A DNA stretch of 64,000 bases from Bacteroidia bacterium (GTDB lineage Bacteria; Bacteroidota; Bacteroidia; Flavobacteriales; Flavobacteriaceae): positions 1 to 64,000 of the forward strand of contig JAUIFO010000003.1 of NCBI GenBank assembly GCA_030430385.1. Reading direction: 5' to 3'. The notes under the pieces were generated by a model. That model saw only the letters and a program-made list of their open reading frames with translations. It did no database searches and was not told where the DNA came from. Positions 24,728 to 35,328 of the stretch are shown here, piece by piece (within the stretch, counting starts at the first letter, position 1; every line of letters starts with the position of its first letter). The position numbers and the translations under genes are program-made.

Positions 24728-27700
24728 CTAATTTCCAAAATTATATCTAAGTGTGAACCCTGATCGAATTGTTGTTTGCGGAAATGCAGTAGAAATTTCA
24801 TACTCAGAGAAGGTATAATCAAAATAAAAGATTGCCGTTAAGTTTTTGGTAAACGCATAATCTGCTGCAAACTTGGCACTCCAAACAGTTTGTCCTTGCG
24901 TAATTTGATTGTTGTCTATGTCAAGATTTCGAATGATGGTTCTGTTATTTCTTACTGAAACATCAGCTTTCATATTCAAATCACTCTTAATAATTTGTCT
25001 TGGACCTGCGAGTTTAGATCTGATTCGCACATCTTTAATACGATATCCTAATCCTAAGATGTATTCTTTTCCTTGAATTTCAGTCAATAAATTATTATCA
25101 AAACTCAGGGATAAAATTCGATCCTTTTTCATTTCAGCAAGAACCCTTACAGAGTTTTTCATTTCAAAATCTAATCGGAATAATGGGCTAAATTGTTCTT
25201 CAAGGTTAACATTGCTAAACACCGTTTCATTTTTCAAATTACCCGATTGATCCAATACATCTGCATCCTGATTTTCATAAGACACTCCAGGTTGTAATGC
25301 TCCTGGTTCGAGATCTAAATTAGTTCTGAATTGATTGATGGTGTAACTAGACCTGTAACCATGTGTTATTGAAAAACGTTTGAAGTTCTTTTTAAACCAT
25401 TTCATCTTCATTAGTCCAGTATACTTCAATTGCCAATTAGGAATAGGAATATCTCTAAATGCAGACAATCCTATCTTGTCAGCTTTCTGTCCTTTGTAAG
25501 CCGATAAAAATGCAGGCAACAATACCGCTTGGTTGTTTTTACCAAATCCAAGTGGGAAACCTTCTCCATCTCTAGCAAAGTTATCTGTTCCATAAAAGTT
25601 TCTAGCTAAACGGTTTGCTACTACTATTCTATTGGCTCTAAAATCGTCAAATGCCTGAGATTGTGTCTCATCACTTTTTTGGAATGCTGTTTTTATTAAT
25701 GCTGTAGAGATACTAAAGTTACCAAATGAGTTGGTCAGTAATTCATTGTAAACATCACTTAATCCATCATTGTTAAGGTCTGTTGTGTTGAAATTTTGAG
25801 TTAAGTTCTCTGAAAAGGTTCTATTACCAGTAATATCAATTTTTAGGTCATTTAAAGGTTCAATATTTGCTGAAACATCTAAAATTTTAGTAGTGACTTC
25901 GGTGTATTGCTGATTAAATTGATCATAAATAGTTAACCAACCATTTCTAGCCGCTAAGTCTCTAATGTTTTGCTGACTTCCAAAAGTAAAGCCTAACGTT
26001 GGTTTTAAAGTCCCTAAGAATCCTGGTGTTGGAAGATATCCTGGCAAGAACGTACCATTGTTTTCAGAGTAATTAATTTGAATACGTTTTACACTTGTAA
26101 GTAAATCGATTGCTCCATTTAGAATCTTAGTTCCTGCACTGGCTTTATTCTTCTTTGCTACTTTTGCATCAGCACCATCTGCGCCATTCTTTCCATCTGC
26201 AGCTTTCTTATCGCCTTTCTCATTCCCTTTTTGCTCTAAGCCTTTAGGAACAGCACTCTTATTTCCTCGTGTTTGATTCCCTCTAGTCTTCTTCTTAACA
26301 AGTCCAACATACTTATACAGATTTTCCATATTAAGTGTTGAATTGATGTTATGTGTGTTAGCATTTTGAATCGAATGCCCAAGATTGAACGTGTTTACAA
26401 TATTAGGATCGTCTGGATCTCTAATTTGTAAATTCTCATTAAGATCTGATCCTTTTTGCCATTGAAAATCTCCTGTGTAAGAATAGGTCGCTCGTAGGAA
26501 ACTTAAGGTAGGTATTTTATAAAGTGGGATTTCATAATTTACCTGTAGCTGTTGGTTTTGAATATTAGGATCTCCTAGATCAAAGAAACCATCCCAAACA
26601 TCTAGATTAGGGTCTTGTCTGCCATTTAAAACATCATCGACAAAATAGTTTCTAACGATGTTTGAATTAGACGCGGTAAAGTTCATACTAAGCGCCTTTG
26701 TCAAGTTATAATTAATGACATACTGAAGATTGAAGTTGTAATTTCTTCTGAATAACTCTTCAAGACCAATATTGTCTCCAGCCAAATCAACTTCCCTAAA
26801 TTTCTGCTTATTGAATTGCCTTATGATGTCTGTATTTACAGAGAAACTTGTTGGAATCGGATTAAAATTAAAGTCCTTTAAGAGTTTCCAGTATTTTCCT
26901 GTAAATAGCGAATCATTTTTCTTGAATGGCTCAATGCTTTTAGGTTCAAAACTGTAGTTATAGTTAACTCCTGCCCTAATATTTTGATCTAAGGAATTTT
27001 CAATCTCAAAATCTCTATGTTCAGTTTTGTTGTAGGAATAATTCAAGGTTAAATTTTCAACATCATAAAAACGTGGTTTTTTATCTGTTGTTCTATTCTT
27101 TCTAACACCAATGAAATTTATACTTTGTCGTTTGGTATAACTTTCATTGACATTTAAAATTGAATCTTTATTGTTTGTATTCTCGAGCTGTGTTTCAAGT
27201 TTTATATCTCTATAAAATTCATCATATTCTGGTGTAATCACTTCTTCACCAATACCATAATTAAACGGGATTTGCATGCCCCATTTTTTAGGTAACAGCT
27301 GACCTAAATTCACATTAGTAACAATATCGTATTGCTGTACATCTTCTCGGCTTCTTTCGTTTGGTCGCTGCTCAACAGAACCAAAACCGATAGTACTTTT
27401 TCTACCTGTGGCACTAATATCTGCAAAATCGGCAAAGTTGGCATCCATAGCTGCAACAGCTGCCCAACCGCCTTCATTGTCTAGATCTGATAAGCGTAAT
27501 TCATTAAACCAAGCTTCACCACAAACATTCATTCCATTGTTGTCTGGGTTCTTAAGACCAACCATCAAGACTCTTATATCTCCAAAGTTTGGATTACCAA
27601 TAATAGCAACACGTTGCTGACCAATGGTATAATCGTCAAATTCATCAACTTCAACAGGTTGTCCATCAACAAGATCATAAAACGTTGGATCTGGTTCTGC

Positions 27701-30700
27701 AAGTGTTCCGTTGGCAATACCAAGCGATTTTATTTGTTCGAGTACATCAAGCTCGATATTAATTTCGTTGGCTTCAGGCCAAATAGATTCTTCAGAAATA
27801 GTTCCAGAAGATACTACAAGAGGCACTTCAATTTGGTAATAGTTTTGAGTAAAGTCATTACCCATTCGGATAAAACCAACCATATCACCATCACTTAAAC
27901 TTCCTGATTCGCCTTCTTCAGCATGAATAAACATTCTTAATTTATTATACTGACGCATATCGACATTAATATTTTTAAACACACCTCTAGAATCTCTTGG
28001 TTCAAGTTCACAAACCTCTACTTGAAGTGATTGTTCGTTTTGTCTAATAATATTATTGTTATTATTTAATTGTTCTAATTGCACACCTGGAGGTAATACA
28101 TAATTACCATCATTTTGCTGCAACCCTACCACACCAACATTTAAATCGGTGTTATCATTATCGTTGTTAGGCTCATCATCAAGACTCAACGTATAGCGTC
28201 TCCAGTCACTTCTAACAAGATCAAGTGTTGCAAAACGTAAAACTCTATGCTCCGTAAACCCATTCATAAATAAACGCACAAATCGCACAGAACGAATATC
28301 AGTAATACCACCAATAGCATCTGTTGGGTCAGAAATTGGAATTCTAAACTGATACCATTTTACTTCTCTTGTATCACCATTAGGCAGTGTTACTTCTCTC
28401 GTTTTTCTATCATTAATTTGAGCGTTATTAGGATTATTTAATGATGCAGGCGTGATATCGATTTCATATTGAAAATAACTATCAATCGTATTCATCGTAT
28501 TATCCCTGTTGATATCCTCTACGTCTGGTTGCGCTGTAGATCCTCTATTGGTATCACTAAACTCATCAGGTGAATTGCCTTGTTGCCCATTATATCTTTT
28601 GTAACGTTGAAAAATACCTCCATCTGTATTAAGATAATAGGTATAGTTATCATTAGATGGATCTGGACCAAAAGCAGCACCATTAGGAATAAGTGTAGCT
28701 TCCTCATTATCGTCATAACCATCATATCCAACATCTTGATTAGCTCTTTCGTCATCGGTTGTTGAAAACGTATAAATTAACGATTGGTTTCTTGGTACAA
28801 CTGTATTATAAGATGTTGGCACTAGGTCACTAATATTTCCATCTTCAGGTAATCCGTTTTCATATTGCTTTTTACCATCTTTAAGGACGTCTTCAGAAAT
28901 ATTTCCGAGGTTAATGAATAATTTTCCACCATTAGCTGCAGAAGGAACAGCATCTTCTAGGAATGGATCTTGAAGCCAGAAATCGATGTATTCTACATTA
29001 GCTTGTTCAAAATCTGTGGAGGTAATTTGTCTTGTTATACCTGCCCAACTATCTGCTGCATCGATGGTACCATCTGTAGCATCTGGATCATAGTTGTATG
29101 GTCCACGCTCGGTTGGATAATACGATAAATCAAGTGAATTTATAACGGTTTGCTGACCTTGAGCAATGTCAATTTCAGGAAAGACCTCATCGATAAAAAT
29201 ACGTCTTGTGTAAAGACTAGAAACATCGTCATCAGTAATTCCTCCTGGTCTTTGACTACTGTAAAATATTGGATCGATAGTGTACCAGTTAAGGAATGCT
29301 CTATCAAATCCGTTTTGAATACCATTTTCATCTTCACCACCAAAACCAGGATAGATTTTTCCTAGTTGACGTGGTCTACTCGATAAAAACCAAGTTAATG
29401 GTGATAATAGATCTATAGCGCCTTGCGTCCCTTCAAAGTCGTCAACATAAGCCGTAGCTTCGTTATTAAAATCTGTTCCTTTAGGAGCTCCAGGAGCCAA
29501 GTATGCAAACTCACCTCTAAGTGATAAATTAGAAGGCACGTCTGTATCTATATTTGGAAGTTTATTCACCAAACGCGTTAAGAAAGGTACTTCAGTTGAA
29601 TAGTTTCCATTAAACCCAAAAATAGTATTGTTAATAGGTTCTGTATTGTAGTTTGCTTTTTGAGTAATAGGACGTTCATTCAAATTCAATAAAGTAGCAC
29701 CTAACACAAAGTTTTCATTAAATTGATGTTCTACATTAACACCTGTGAATCGTCTTGTTTGCTGACCAAAAATAGCATTGTTTTCTACCGAAACATTAAT
29801 TGGAATGTTTGATGCCTTTAAGGCTTCGTCCAAAATTTGAACACGTCCAATTTGATAATTTACCGTATAATCTACACCTTCAACAAGGGTTCTACCACCA
29901 GCAGTTACCACTACTGAACCTCGAGGCACATTAAAAGCTCCTAGCGGAATTCCATCTCCACCAGACGATTTATAACGCCCTTTAATTTGGAATTTATTCT
30001 TTTCAGCCTCGTCTAGAGCAGCAATTTTAGTGGACTTATAAAGAATGTCATAAACGTATTTCTCCTGATTAAGATTTGTATAGGTTTCCATCTCATAATC
30101 GACATCATTATTATTAGGGTTACCATCATCATCTAGTATATCAAAGAGGTAACGACCAAATGGCTCTACTTTGGTGAAAATTATCTTTCCGTTTTGTGTA
30201 AGAACCGTTAATCCTGGTACATAATCAAAGAATCCATCACCTCCAGTCTGAGGATCGTTGTTAAAATTCAAGCGATCTAAATGAAATAGTCTAATTAGCG
30301 GTGTATCTACTATTTCTCCATCATCTGTATTATCAAATGGTGTGTTATTATCAAACACTGGGAATGGTGCTCCTTCAACAGGTGAAATGTAATTTAGAGG
30401 TGACGCTTCTGTATAAAAGATATTTAATCTGAAGTCATCCTGTTCTAATTGAAAGGCGCCAGTATCATAAACGTTCTTCATCATTAAGTCCCAAATAGGT
30501 TGATCGACACTAGTAATTGGACTCTTTAACATCTTTAACACGAGTGCCTGAGTTGATCCTTCAGCGACAATAAAACTATCATTGATACCATCGGCATTGG
30601 TGTCTGTTCCGTTATCAACCACACCATCACCATTTACATCAGCATCTGCTTGGTCATTAATACCATCGCCATCACTGTCTGTTCCATTATCTGGAGAACC

Positions 30701-32221
30701 ATCACCATTGACATCAACATCAGCATCATTAGGAATACCATCTCCATCATCGTCATTATTAGAAGCAATAGAACTCACACCATCATTAGCGAATTCACCA
30801 ACCTGATAGACTTCGCTACCAATGGTATACTGAAAAGCAACCGCTAAAATTTCATCATTTAATAAACGTTGGTTAAGCGAGATGTATCCTAATTGCTGTT
30901 GCAATTGAAAGTCGGTACCTTCTTGAAGCTTTCTTGCATTTTCGAGTTTACCAAAATCAAACCCTTCATTTGCAGGTACTAAAATCCCTTGCTCTACAGT
31001 GGTAATATCTCTCACTAAAGGTGACAGTAAAGATCCTGGACCAGCGATATTTGTAGGATTAAAATCGTTATTTCCGTTATCTGGCGGTTGATTGGCACCA
31101 ACATTTACAAAACCAGGAGGTGGATTATTTAACCCAATGATATCCGATTCACCTAAATCTTGAAAGGCAGCAATATTTCTAACGTTATCTGTTTGATTAC
31201 TTCTATTGGTTACCCAAACTTCAATACGCGTAATTTGGATGTTGTTGTTTATAAAAGGATAGCGAAGCATCGCTTCGTCGTAATTATTTCTAAAATATTG
31301 TGATAAAAAGTAGTGTCTGTTTTCATCATAATCTCTGGCAAAAAACTCAAACTCTTCTACTGTTCCACCACCTTGTGACACCACAGATTGCGATTGCGAG
31401 CGTTGTTCAGAAAATATTGCGGTTACTCTAGTTTTTCCAAATTGCAGTTCGGTTTTTACACCAAAAAGACTTTGCGCACCAGTAATCAAAGAACTATTGA
31501 GTGGCATCGCAACATTACCAACCTCAATCTTTCTAACAATATCATCTTCGGTTGGTGTGTATTCTAATTTTATTAAATTTTGAAAATCGAAGGTAGACTC
31601 GGTATCGTAATTTGCAGTTACCTGTAAACGTGTTCCAACTTTACCAAGCAAGCTCAAACTTATGCGTTGATCAAAGTCAAAAGTAAAATTACTTCTATTT
31701 CTAGGAGAAAAGGTTGGGTTGTCTTGTTGTGTGAACAACACACCTAAATCCATTTCAACAGAACCTTGAGGAATCACTTCAATAGTATTTCCTCCAAAAA
31801 GTGTTTCAAAAAAACCAGAGTTGATGTAAAACTCAGGAAGTAGATTCTTCTGTTCTTCTTCAGTACCTTCTTTTTGTCCAGCAGCAGCATCAATTTTTTG
31901 TTTATAATACAAGCGTTGTTGTTCTTGTAAGACTAACTTCTGATACTCAGCAGGCGTTAAAATAATAGGGTAATTAATATTGAATTTCCCAACACTTTCA
32001 GTAAAGATATAGCGATCTGTTACTGGATCATATGTATATTTTGAAACAATACTTTGCGGATTAGGCATATTCATACTTCCTAATGAAAATCCTGTTTTAG
32101 TAGTGTCTTGAGCTGTTGAATCCTGCTGTCCATAAGCAAGCGTACTCATTAGTACCAGAATAGGTATCAGGATAACACGTTGTATATAAGTAAGCAAAGT
32201 ATAGTTAGTTGTTGTACTCAA
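24728..32221 (-). CDS. sprA: SprA (Sov), type IX secretion outer-membrane translocon
   Basis: The 2497-residue protein is the giant beta-barrel of the T9SS, needed for export of gliding adhesins and hydrolases. A signal sequence (about 1-31) ends in AYG-QQ. Family-typical segments include QRISLSLLGKVGTRLQVTANYD, GEFAYLAPGAPKG, a C-terminal barrel and a final aromatic-rich strand. The start is a TTG at 32221, 2 bp after ruvA; the first ATG (M25) would destroy the signal peptide. Two insertions stand out: an Asp/Gly/Asn-rich calcium-type repeat at about 486-549 and a Lys/Gly/Asn-rich linker at about 1973-2033. Length is slightly above the roughly 2400 of F. johnsoniae SprA. Confidence 0.95.
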   Translation of the reverse strand: MSTTTNYTLLTYIQRVILIPILVLMSTLAYGQQDSTAQDTTKTGFSLGSMNMPNPQSIVSKYTYDPVTDRYIFTESVGKFNINYPIILTPAEYQKLVLQEQQRLYYKQKIDAAAGQKEGTEEEQKNLLPEFYINSGFFETLFGGNTIEVIPQGSVEMDLGVLFTQQDNPTFSPRNRSNFTFDFDQRISLSLLGKVGTRLQVTANYDTESTFDFQNLIKLEYTPTEDDIVRKIEVGNVAMPLNSSLITGAQSLFGVKTELQFGKTRVTAIFSEQRSQSQSVVSQGGGTVEEFEFFARDYDENRHYFLSQYFRNNYDEAMLRYPFINNNIQITRIEVWVTNRSNQTDNVRNIAAFQDLGESDIIGLNNPPPGFVNVGANQPPDNGNNDFNPTNIAGPGSLLSPLVRDITTVEQGILVPANEGFDFGKLENARKLQEGTDFQLQQQLGYISLNQRLLNDEILAVAFQYTIGSEVYQVGEFANDGVSSIASNNDDDGDGIPNDADVDVNGDGSPDNGTDSDGDGINDQADADVNGDGVVDNGTDTNADGINDSFIVAEGSTQALVLKMLKSPITSVDQPIWDLMMKNVYDTGAFQLEQDDFRLNIFYTEASPLNYISPVEGAPFPVFDNNTPFDNTDDGEIVDTPLIRLFHLDRLNFNNDPQTGGDGFFDYVPGLTVLTQNGKIIFTKVEPFGRYLFDILDDDGNPNNNDVDYEMETYTNLNQEKYVYDILYKSTKIAALDEAEKNKFQIKGRYKSSGGDGIPLGAFNVPRGSVVVTAGGRTLVEGVDYTVNYQIGRVQILDEALKASNIPINVSVENNAIFGQQTRRFTGVNVEHQFNENFVLGATLLNLNERPITQKANYNTEPINNTIFGFNGNYSTEVPFLTRLVNKLPNIDTDVPSNLSLRGEFAYLAPGAPKGTDFNNEATAYVDDFEGTQGAIDLLSPLTWFLSSRPRQLGKIYPGFGGEDENGIQNGFDRAFLNWYTIDPIFYSSQRPGGITDDDVSSLYTRRIFIDEVFPEIDIAQGQQTVINSLDLSYYPTERGPYNYDPDATDGTIDAADSWAGITRQITSTDFEQANVEYIDFWLQDPFLEDAVPSAANGGKLFINLGNISEDVLKDGKKQYENGLPEDGNISDLVPTSYNTVVPRNQSLIYTFSTTDDERANQDVGYDGYDDNEEATLIPNGAAFGPDPSNDNYTYYLNTDGGIFQRYKRYNGQQGNSPDEFSDTNRGSTAQPDVEDINRDNTMNTIDSYFQYEIDITPASLNNPNNAQINDRKTREVTLPNGDTREVKWYQFRIPISDPTDAIGGITDIRSVRFVRLFMNGFTEHRVLRFATLDLVRSDWRRYTLSLDDEPNNDNDNTDLNVGVVGLQQNDGNYVLPPGVQLEQLNNNNNIIRQNEQSLQVEVCELEPRDSRGVFKNINVDMRQYNKLRMFIHAEEGESGSLSDGDMVGFIRMGNDFTQNYYQIEVPLVVSSGTISEESIWPEANEINIELDVLEQIKSLGIANGTLAEPDPTFYDLVDGQPVEVDEFDDYTIGQQRVAIIGNPNFGDIRVLMVGLKNPDNNGMNVCGEAWFNELRLSDLDNEGGWAAVAAMDANFADFADISATGRKSTIGFGSVEQRPNERSREDVQQYDIVTNVNLGQLLPKKWGMQIPFNYGIGEEVITPEYDEFYRDIKLETQLENTNNKDSILNVNESYTKRQSINFIGVRKNRTTDKKPRFYDVENLTLNYSYNKTEHRDFEIENSLDQNIRAGVNYNYSFEPKSIEPFKKNDSLFTGKYWKLLKDFNFNPIPTSFSVNTDIIRQFNKQKFREVDLAGDNIGLEELFRRNYNFNLQYVINYNLTKALSMNFTASNSNIVRNYFVDDVLNGRQDPNLDVWDGFFDLGDPNIQNQQLQVNYEIPLYKIPTLSFLRATYSYTGDFQWQKGSDLNENLQIRDPDDPNIVNTFNLGHSIQNANTHNINSTLNMENLYKYVGLVKKKTRGNQTRGNKSAVPKGLEQKGNEKGDKKAADGKNGADGADAKVAKKNKASAGTKILNGAIDLLTSVKRIQINYSENNGTFLPGYLPTPGFLGTLKPTLGFTFGSQQNIRDLAARNGWLTIYDQFNQQYTEVTTKILDVSANIEPLNDLKIDITGNRTFSENLTQNFNTTDLNNDGLSDVYNELLTNSFGNFSISTALIKTAFQKSDETQSQAFDDFRANRIVVANRLARNFYGTDNFARDGEGFPLGFGKNNQAVLLPAFLSAYKGQKADKIGLSAFRDIPIPNWQLKYTGLMKMKWFKKNFKRFSITHGYRSSYTINQFRTNLDLEPGALQPGVSYENQDADVLDQSGNLKNETVFSNVNLEEQFSPLFRLDFEMKNSVRVLAEMKKDRILSLSFDNNLLTEIQGKEYILGLGYRIKDVRIRSKLAGPRQIIKSDLNMKADVSVRNNRTIIRNLDIDNNQITQGQTVWSAKFAADYAFTKNLTAIFYFDYTFSEYEISTAFPQTTIRSGFTLRYNFGN
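30573..30762 (-). repeat. Calcium-binding-type (TSP3-like) repeat within sprA
   Basis: About 63 codons encode three or four repeats of a DxDGDGxxDxxDxDxxGDG pattern (NDDDGDGIPNDADVDVNGDG, then TDSDGDGINDQADADVNGDG, then TDTNADGIND). This is the spacing of thrombospondin type-3 repeats, which bind calcium. The complementary strand reads as Ser/Pro/Ile-rich ORFs, which are shadows. Confidence 0.85.
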
Positions 32222-32223
32222 AT

Positions 32224-32805
32224 TTATAAATTTTTTAATGCATCCTTTATAAGGGATTCTACATTGGCGTCAGGTTGTTGCGCTAACAATTTATCTAACA
32301 CGCGTTCGGACTGTTTTTTAGCAAATCCGAGAACTTCTAAAGCAGATAACGCTTCATCTTTGTTCGTATTGTTTTTATTAACAGAAACTTCATCAATATC
32401 ATATACCTTCAGGACTTTATCCTTTAAATCTAAGATAACTCTTGCTGCTGTTTTAGCTCCAATACCCTTAATAGATTGAATCAATCTCACATCTTCATGA
32501 GCAATAGCTTCTTTAATTTCTTGTGGATTTAGAGACGACAGCATCGTACGCGCTGTACTAGCACCAATGCCACTTACTGAAATCAAGAGTTTAAAAATCT
32601 CTCTTTCAGAAAGGGAAGAAAAACCGTATAAAGTATGAGCATCTTCTCTAACAATTAAATAAGCATAGAGTTTAAGATGTTCCTGATCTGGAATTTGTGA
32701 GAAGGTGTGCAATGAAATATTCAGAAGATAGCCAACACCATTGCAATCAATAACAACATCTGTTGGGTTTTTTTCAACTAATCTCCCCTGAATATGAGTA
32801 ATCAT
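32224..32805 (-). CDS. ruvA: Holliday junction helicase subunit RuvA
   Basis: The 193-residue protein has the N-terminal OB fold (MITHIQGRLVEKNPTDVVID), the two helix-hairpin-helix motifs (ISVSGIGASTARTML and IQSIKGIGAKTAARVILDL) and the C-terminal RuvB-binding domain (EALSALEVLGFAKKQSERVLDKLL). RuvA tetramers hold Holliday junctions for RuvB (encoded at 48121-49143). It lies 64 bp after maeB and 2 bp before the sprA start. Confidence 0.97.
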   Translation of the reverse strand: MITHIQGRLVEKNPTDVVIDCNGVGYLLNISLHTFSQIPDQEHLKLYAYLIVREDAHTLYGFSSLSEREIFKLLISVSGIGASTARTMLSSLNPQEIKEAIAHEDVRLIQSIKGIGAKTAARVILDLKDKVLKVYDIDEVSVNKNNTNKDEALSALEVLGFAKKQSERVLDKLLAQQPDANVESLIKDALKNL

Positions 32806-32869
32806 GTAATAGCTTCGGTTAAAAGCTCAAATGTAATAAAATTATTTACATTTCAAAGGTGCATTTTCA

Positions 32870-35164
32870 CTAATGTTTTTGGCGTTCTCGTTCCTGTTTT
32901 TCCTTTTGTTGAGCATCAATTACTGCAATAGCTGTCATATTGATAATTTCTTCAACGCTCGCATCTAATTGAAGAATATGCACAGGTTTACGTAAGCCCA
33001 TCATAATTGGACCAATAGAATCTGCCTTATTTAACTCTTTGAGTAGTTTATAAGTAATGTTAGCCGATTCTAAATTAGGAAAAATAAGTGTATTTACTTT
33101 ACGTCCAGCGAGTTTAGAAAACGGAAAAATATCTTGTAACATTTCACTATTTAAGGCGAAGTCGGTTTGCAACTCACCATCAACCAATAAATTTGGATGC
33201 CTTTTGTGTAAATACTCAACAGCCTCTCTAACCTTTGTTGCAGTTTGGTCTTTTGAAGATCCAAAGTTAGAATACGAGATCATCGCCATAACTGGTTCCA
33301 TACCAAACATACGAACCACTTTAGCAGTCATTTGCGCAATACGCTTTAAGTCGTTTGCTGAAGGATTGATATTGATAGAGGTATCACTCAAGAACATTGG
33401 ACCACGTTGCGTCATCATAACATTAGTCGTCGCAATTCTAGTCGCACCAGGCGCTAAACCAATAAGATTCAACATTGGTTTAACTATAGAAGGGTAACTT
33501 CTTGAAAATCCAGTAATCACTGCATCTGCATCACCTTCATTCACCATCATAGCCGCAAAATAATTACGCTCACGCATTAATTTTTCTGCTTCATATAGTG
33601 TGATGCCTTTACGCTTTTGTTTCTTCCAAAACACGTTAGCATAAGCATTTTTATGCTCTAGCTCTTCATCAGATTTTGGATCAATAATCTCAAGATCTGC
33701 TTCAAACTCTATCTCTTCCATTAACTTGAGAATTGCATCGCGTCTTCCAAGGAGTATTGGAGTTGCAATCCCTTCATCATATGTAAACTGTGCTGCTTTT
33801 AATACGTCCAAATGATCTGCTTCAGTAAATACAACACGTTTAGGATTGAGTCTTGCACGATTATGCAACAATCTCACAATCTTATTATCTGATCCTAAGC
33901 GTTGTAATAATTCATCTTCATATTTAGTCCAGTCTTCAATAGGTTCCATGCTTACACCACTTTCCATAGCTGCTTTAGCAACAGCAGGAGGTACTGTTGC
34001 GATTAATCTAGGATCAAACGGTTTAGGGATGATGTAATCTTTTCCAAAAGTCAATCTCGTTTCACCATACGCAATATTTACCTGTTCTGGAACTGGTTCT
34101 TTTGCTAGATCTGCAAGTGCTTTAACCGCAGCCATTTTCATAGCTTCGTTGATTTTTGTTGCTCTTACATCTAAAGCACCTCTAAAAATAAACGGGAATC
34201 CTAACACATTATTCACTTGATTAGGATGATCACTTCGACCTGTAGCCATAATAATATCATCTCTGGTATCTATCGCTAATTTGTATGAAATCTCAGGATC
34301 AGGATTAGCCATAGCAAATACTATTGGGTTAGAAGCCATAGATTTAAGCATCTCTGGAGAGACAATGTCTGCTTTTGATAAACCAATGAACACATCGGCA
34401 TTTTGCATGGCTTCTTCAAGGGTATCTATTTTTCTATCTGTAGCAAATTCTGCCTTTTGTTCAGTGAGTTCAGCGCGATCACTTCTAATAACACCTTTAC
34501 TGTCCAACATTACCATATGCTCACGTTTAGCGCCACAAGCCTGATACAATCTTGAACACGAAATGGCAGCAGCTCCAGCACCACTAATAACGATGTTTAC
34601 TTCTTCAATATTTTTTTCAGCAATCTCAAGCGCATTAATCAATGCAGCAGCAGAAATAATAGCTGTTCCGTGTTGATCATCATGCATTACTGGAATATCG
34701 AGCTCTTCTTTTAAACGCCTTTCAATTTCGAAGGCTTCAGGTGCTTTAATATCTTCGAGGTTGATTCCTCCAAAAGTTGGCGCTATATGCTTAACCGTTT
34801 GAACAAACTCCTCAATGTTTTCTGTATCGACTTCAATATCGAATACATCAATATCAGCAAAGATCTTAAAGAGTAATCCTTTCCCTTCCATTACAGGTTT
34901 TGAAGCTTCAGGACCAATATTTCCTAAACCTAAAACTGCGGTTCCATTAGAAATTACAGCAACCAAATTCCCTTTAGCTGTATATCTGTAAGCATTGTTT
35001 TTATCTTTTTCAATTTCTAAACAAGGCTCTGCAACGCCAGGAGAATATGCTAGCGACAAATCTCTTTGTGTAGCATACTTTTTAGTTGGTAAAACTTGTA
35101 TTTTACCAGGTTTCGGTTTTGCGTGATATACAAGAGCCTCTTGCCTTTTTCTTTGCTTACTCAT
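32870..35164 (-). CDS. maeB: NADP-dependent malic enzyme with phosphotransacetylase-like domain
   Basis: The 764-residue protein has a malic enzyme half (to about 420). This contains [49 protein letters not shown] and the Rossmann motif [11 protein letters not shown]. The C-terminal half (about 430-755) resembles phosphotransacetylase and is the usual regulatory, non-catalytic extension of MaeB. It decarboxylates malate to pyruvate while making NADPH. A perfect -7 element lies about 46 bp upstream of the ATG. The arrangement maeB-ruvA-sprA-gcvH is on one strand with small gaps. Confidence 0.97.
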   Translation of the reverse strand: MSKQRKRQEALVYHAKPKPGKIQVLPTKKYATQRDLSLAYSPGVAEPCLEIEKDKNNAYRYTAKGNLVAVISNGTAVLGLGNIGPEASKPVMEGKGLLFKIFADIDVFDIEVDTENIEEFVQTVKHIAPTFGGINLEDIKAPEAFEIERRLKEELDIPVMHDDQHGTAIISAAALINALEIAEKNIEEVNIVISGAGAAAISCSRLYQACGAKREHMVMLDSKGVIRSDRAELTEQKAEFATDRKIDTLEEAMQNADVFIGLSKADIVSPEMLKSMASNPIVFAMANPDPEISYKLAIDTRDDIIMATGRSDHPNQVNNVLGFPFIFRGALDVRATKINEAMKMAAVKALADLAKEPVPEQVNIAYGETRLTFGKDYIIPKPFDPRLIATVPPAVAKAAMESGVSMEPIEDWTKYEDELLQRLGSDNKIVRLLHNRARLNPKRVVFTEADHLDVLKAAQFTYDEGIATPILLGRRDAILKLMEEIEFEADLEIIDPKSDEELEHKNAYANVFWKKQKRKGITLYEAEKLMRERNYFAAMMVNEGDADAVITGFSRSYPSIVKPMLNLIGLAPGATRIATTNVMMTQRGPMFLSDTSININPSANDLKRIAQMTAKVVRMFGMEPVMAMISYSNFGSSKDQTATKVREAVEYLHKRHPNLLVDGELQTDFALNSEMLQDIFPFSKLAGRKVNTLIFPNLESANITYKLLKELNKADSIGPIMMGLRKPVHILQLDASVEEIINMTAIAVIDAQQKEKQERERQKH

Positions 35165-35209
35165 AAACGTGCATTATTAATCAATTCTTGATCGAATTAA
35201 ATTAAGCCA

Positions 35210-35217
35210 CAAAGGTA
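35210..35217 (-). promoter_or_regulatory. -7 promoter element for maeB
   Basis: TACCTTTG on the minus strand matches TAnnTTTG exactly, with TTTC about 12-15 nt upstream in place of a clear -33 box. The predicted leader is about 38 nt. Confidence 0.55.
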
Positions 35218-35328
35218 AAGCATTAAAACGAAATAAGATTTATTGACGTTATATTTAAGTATTCGAGATTATCTAGGCAACCTTTTAGCAAAAATCATCG
35301 TCTACATTAATATACTAACCATAGTTTT

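Noticed and set aside
30582..30847. Ser/Pro/Ile-rich plus-strand ORFs
   Set aside because: They are the complement of the repetitive Asp/Gly codons of the sprA insertion.
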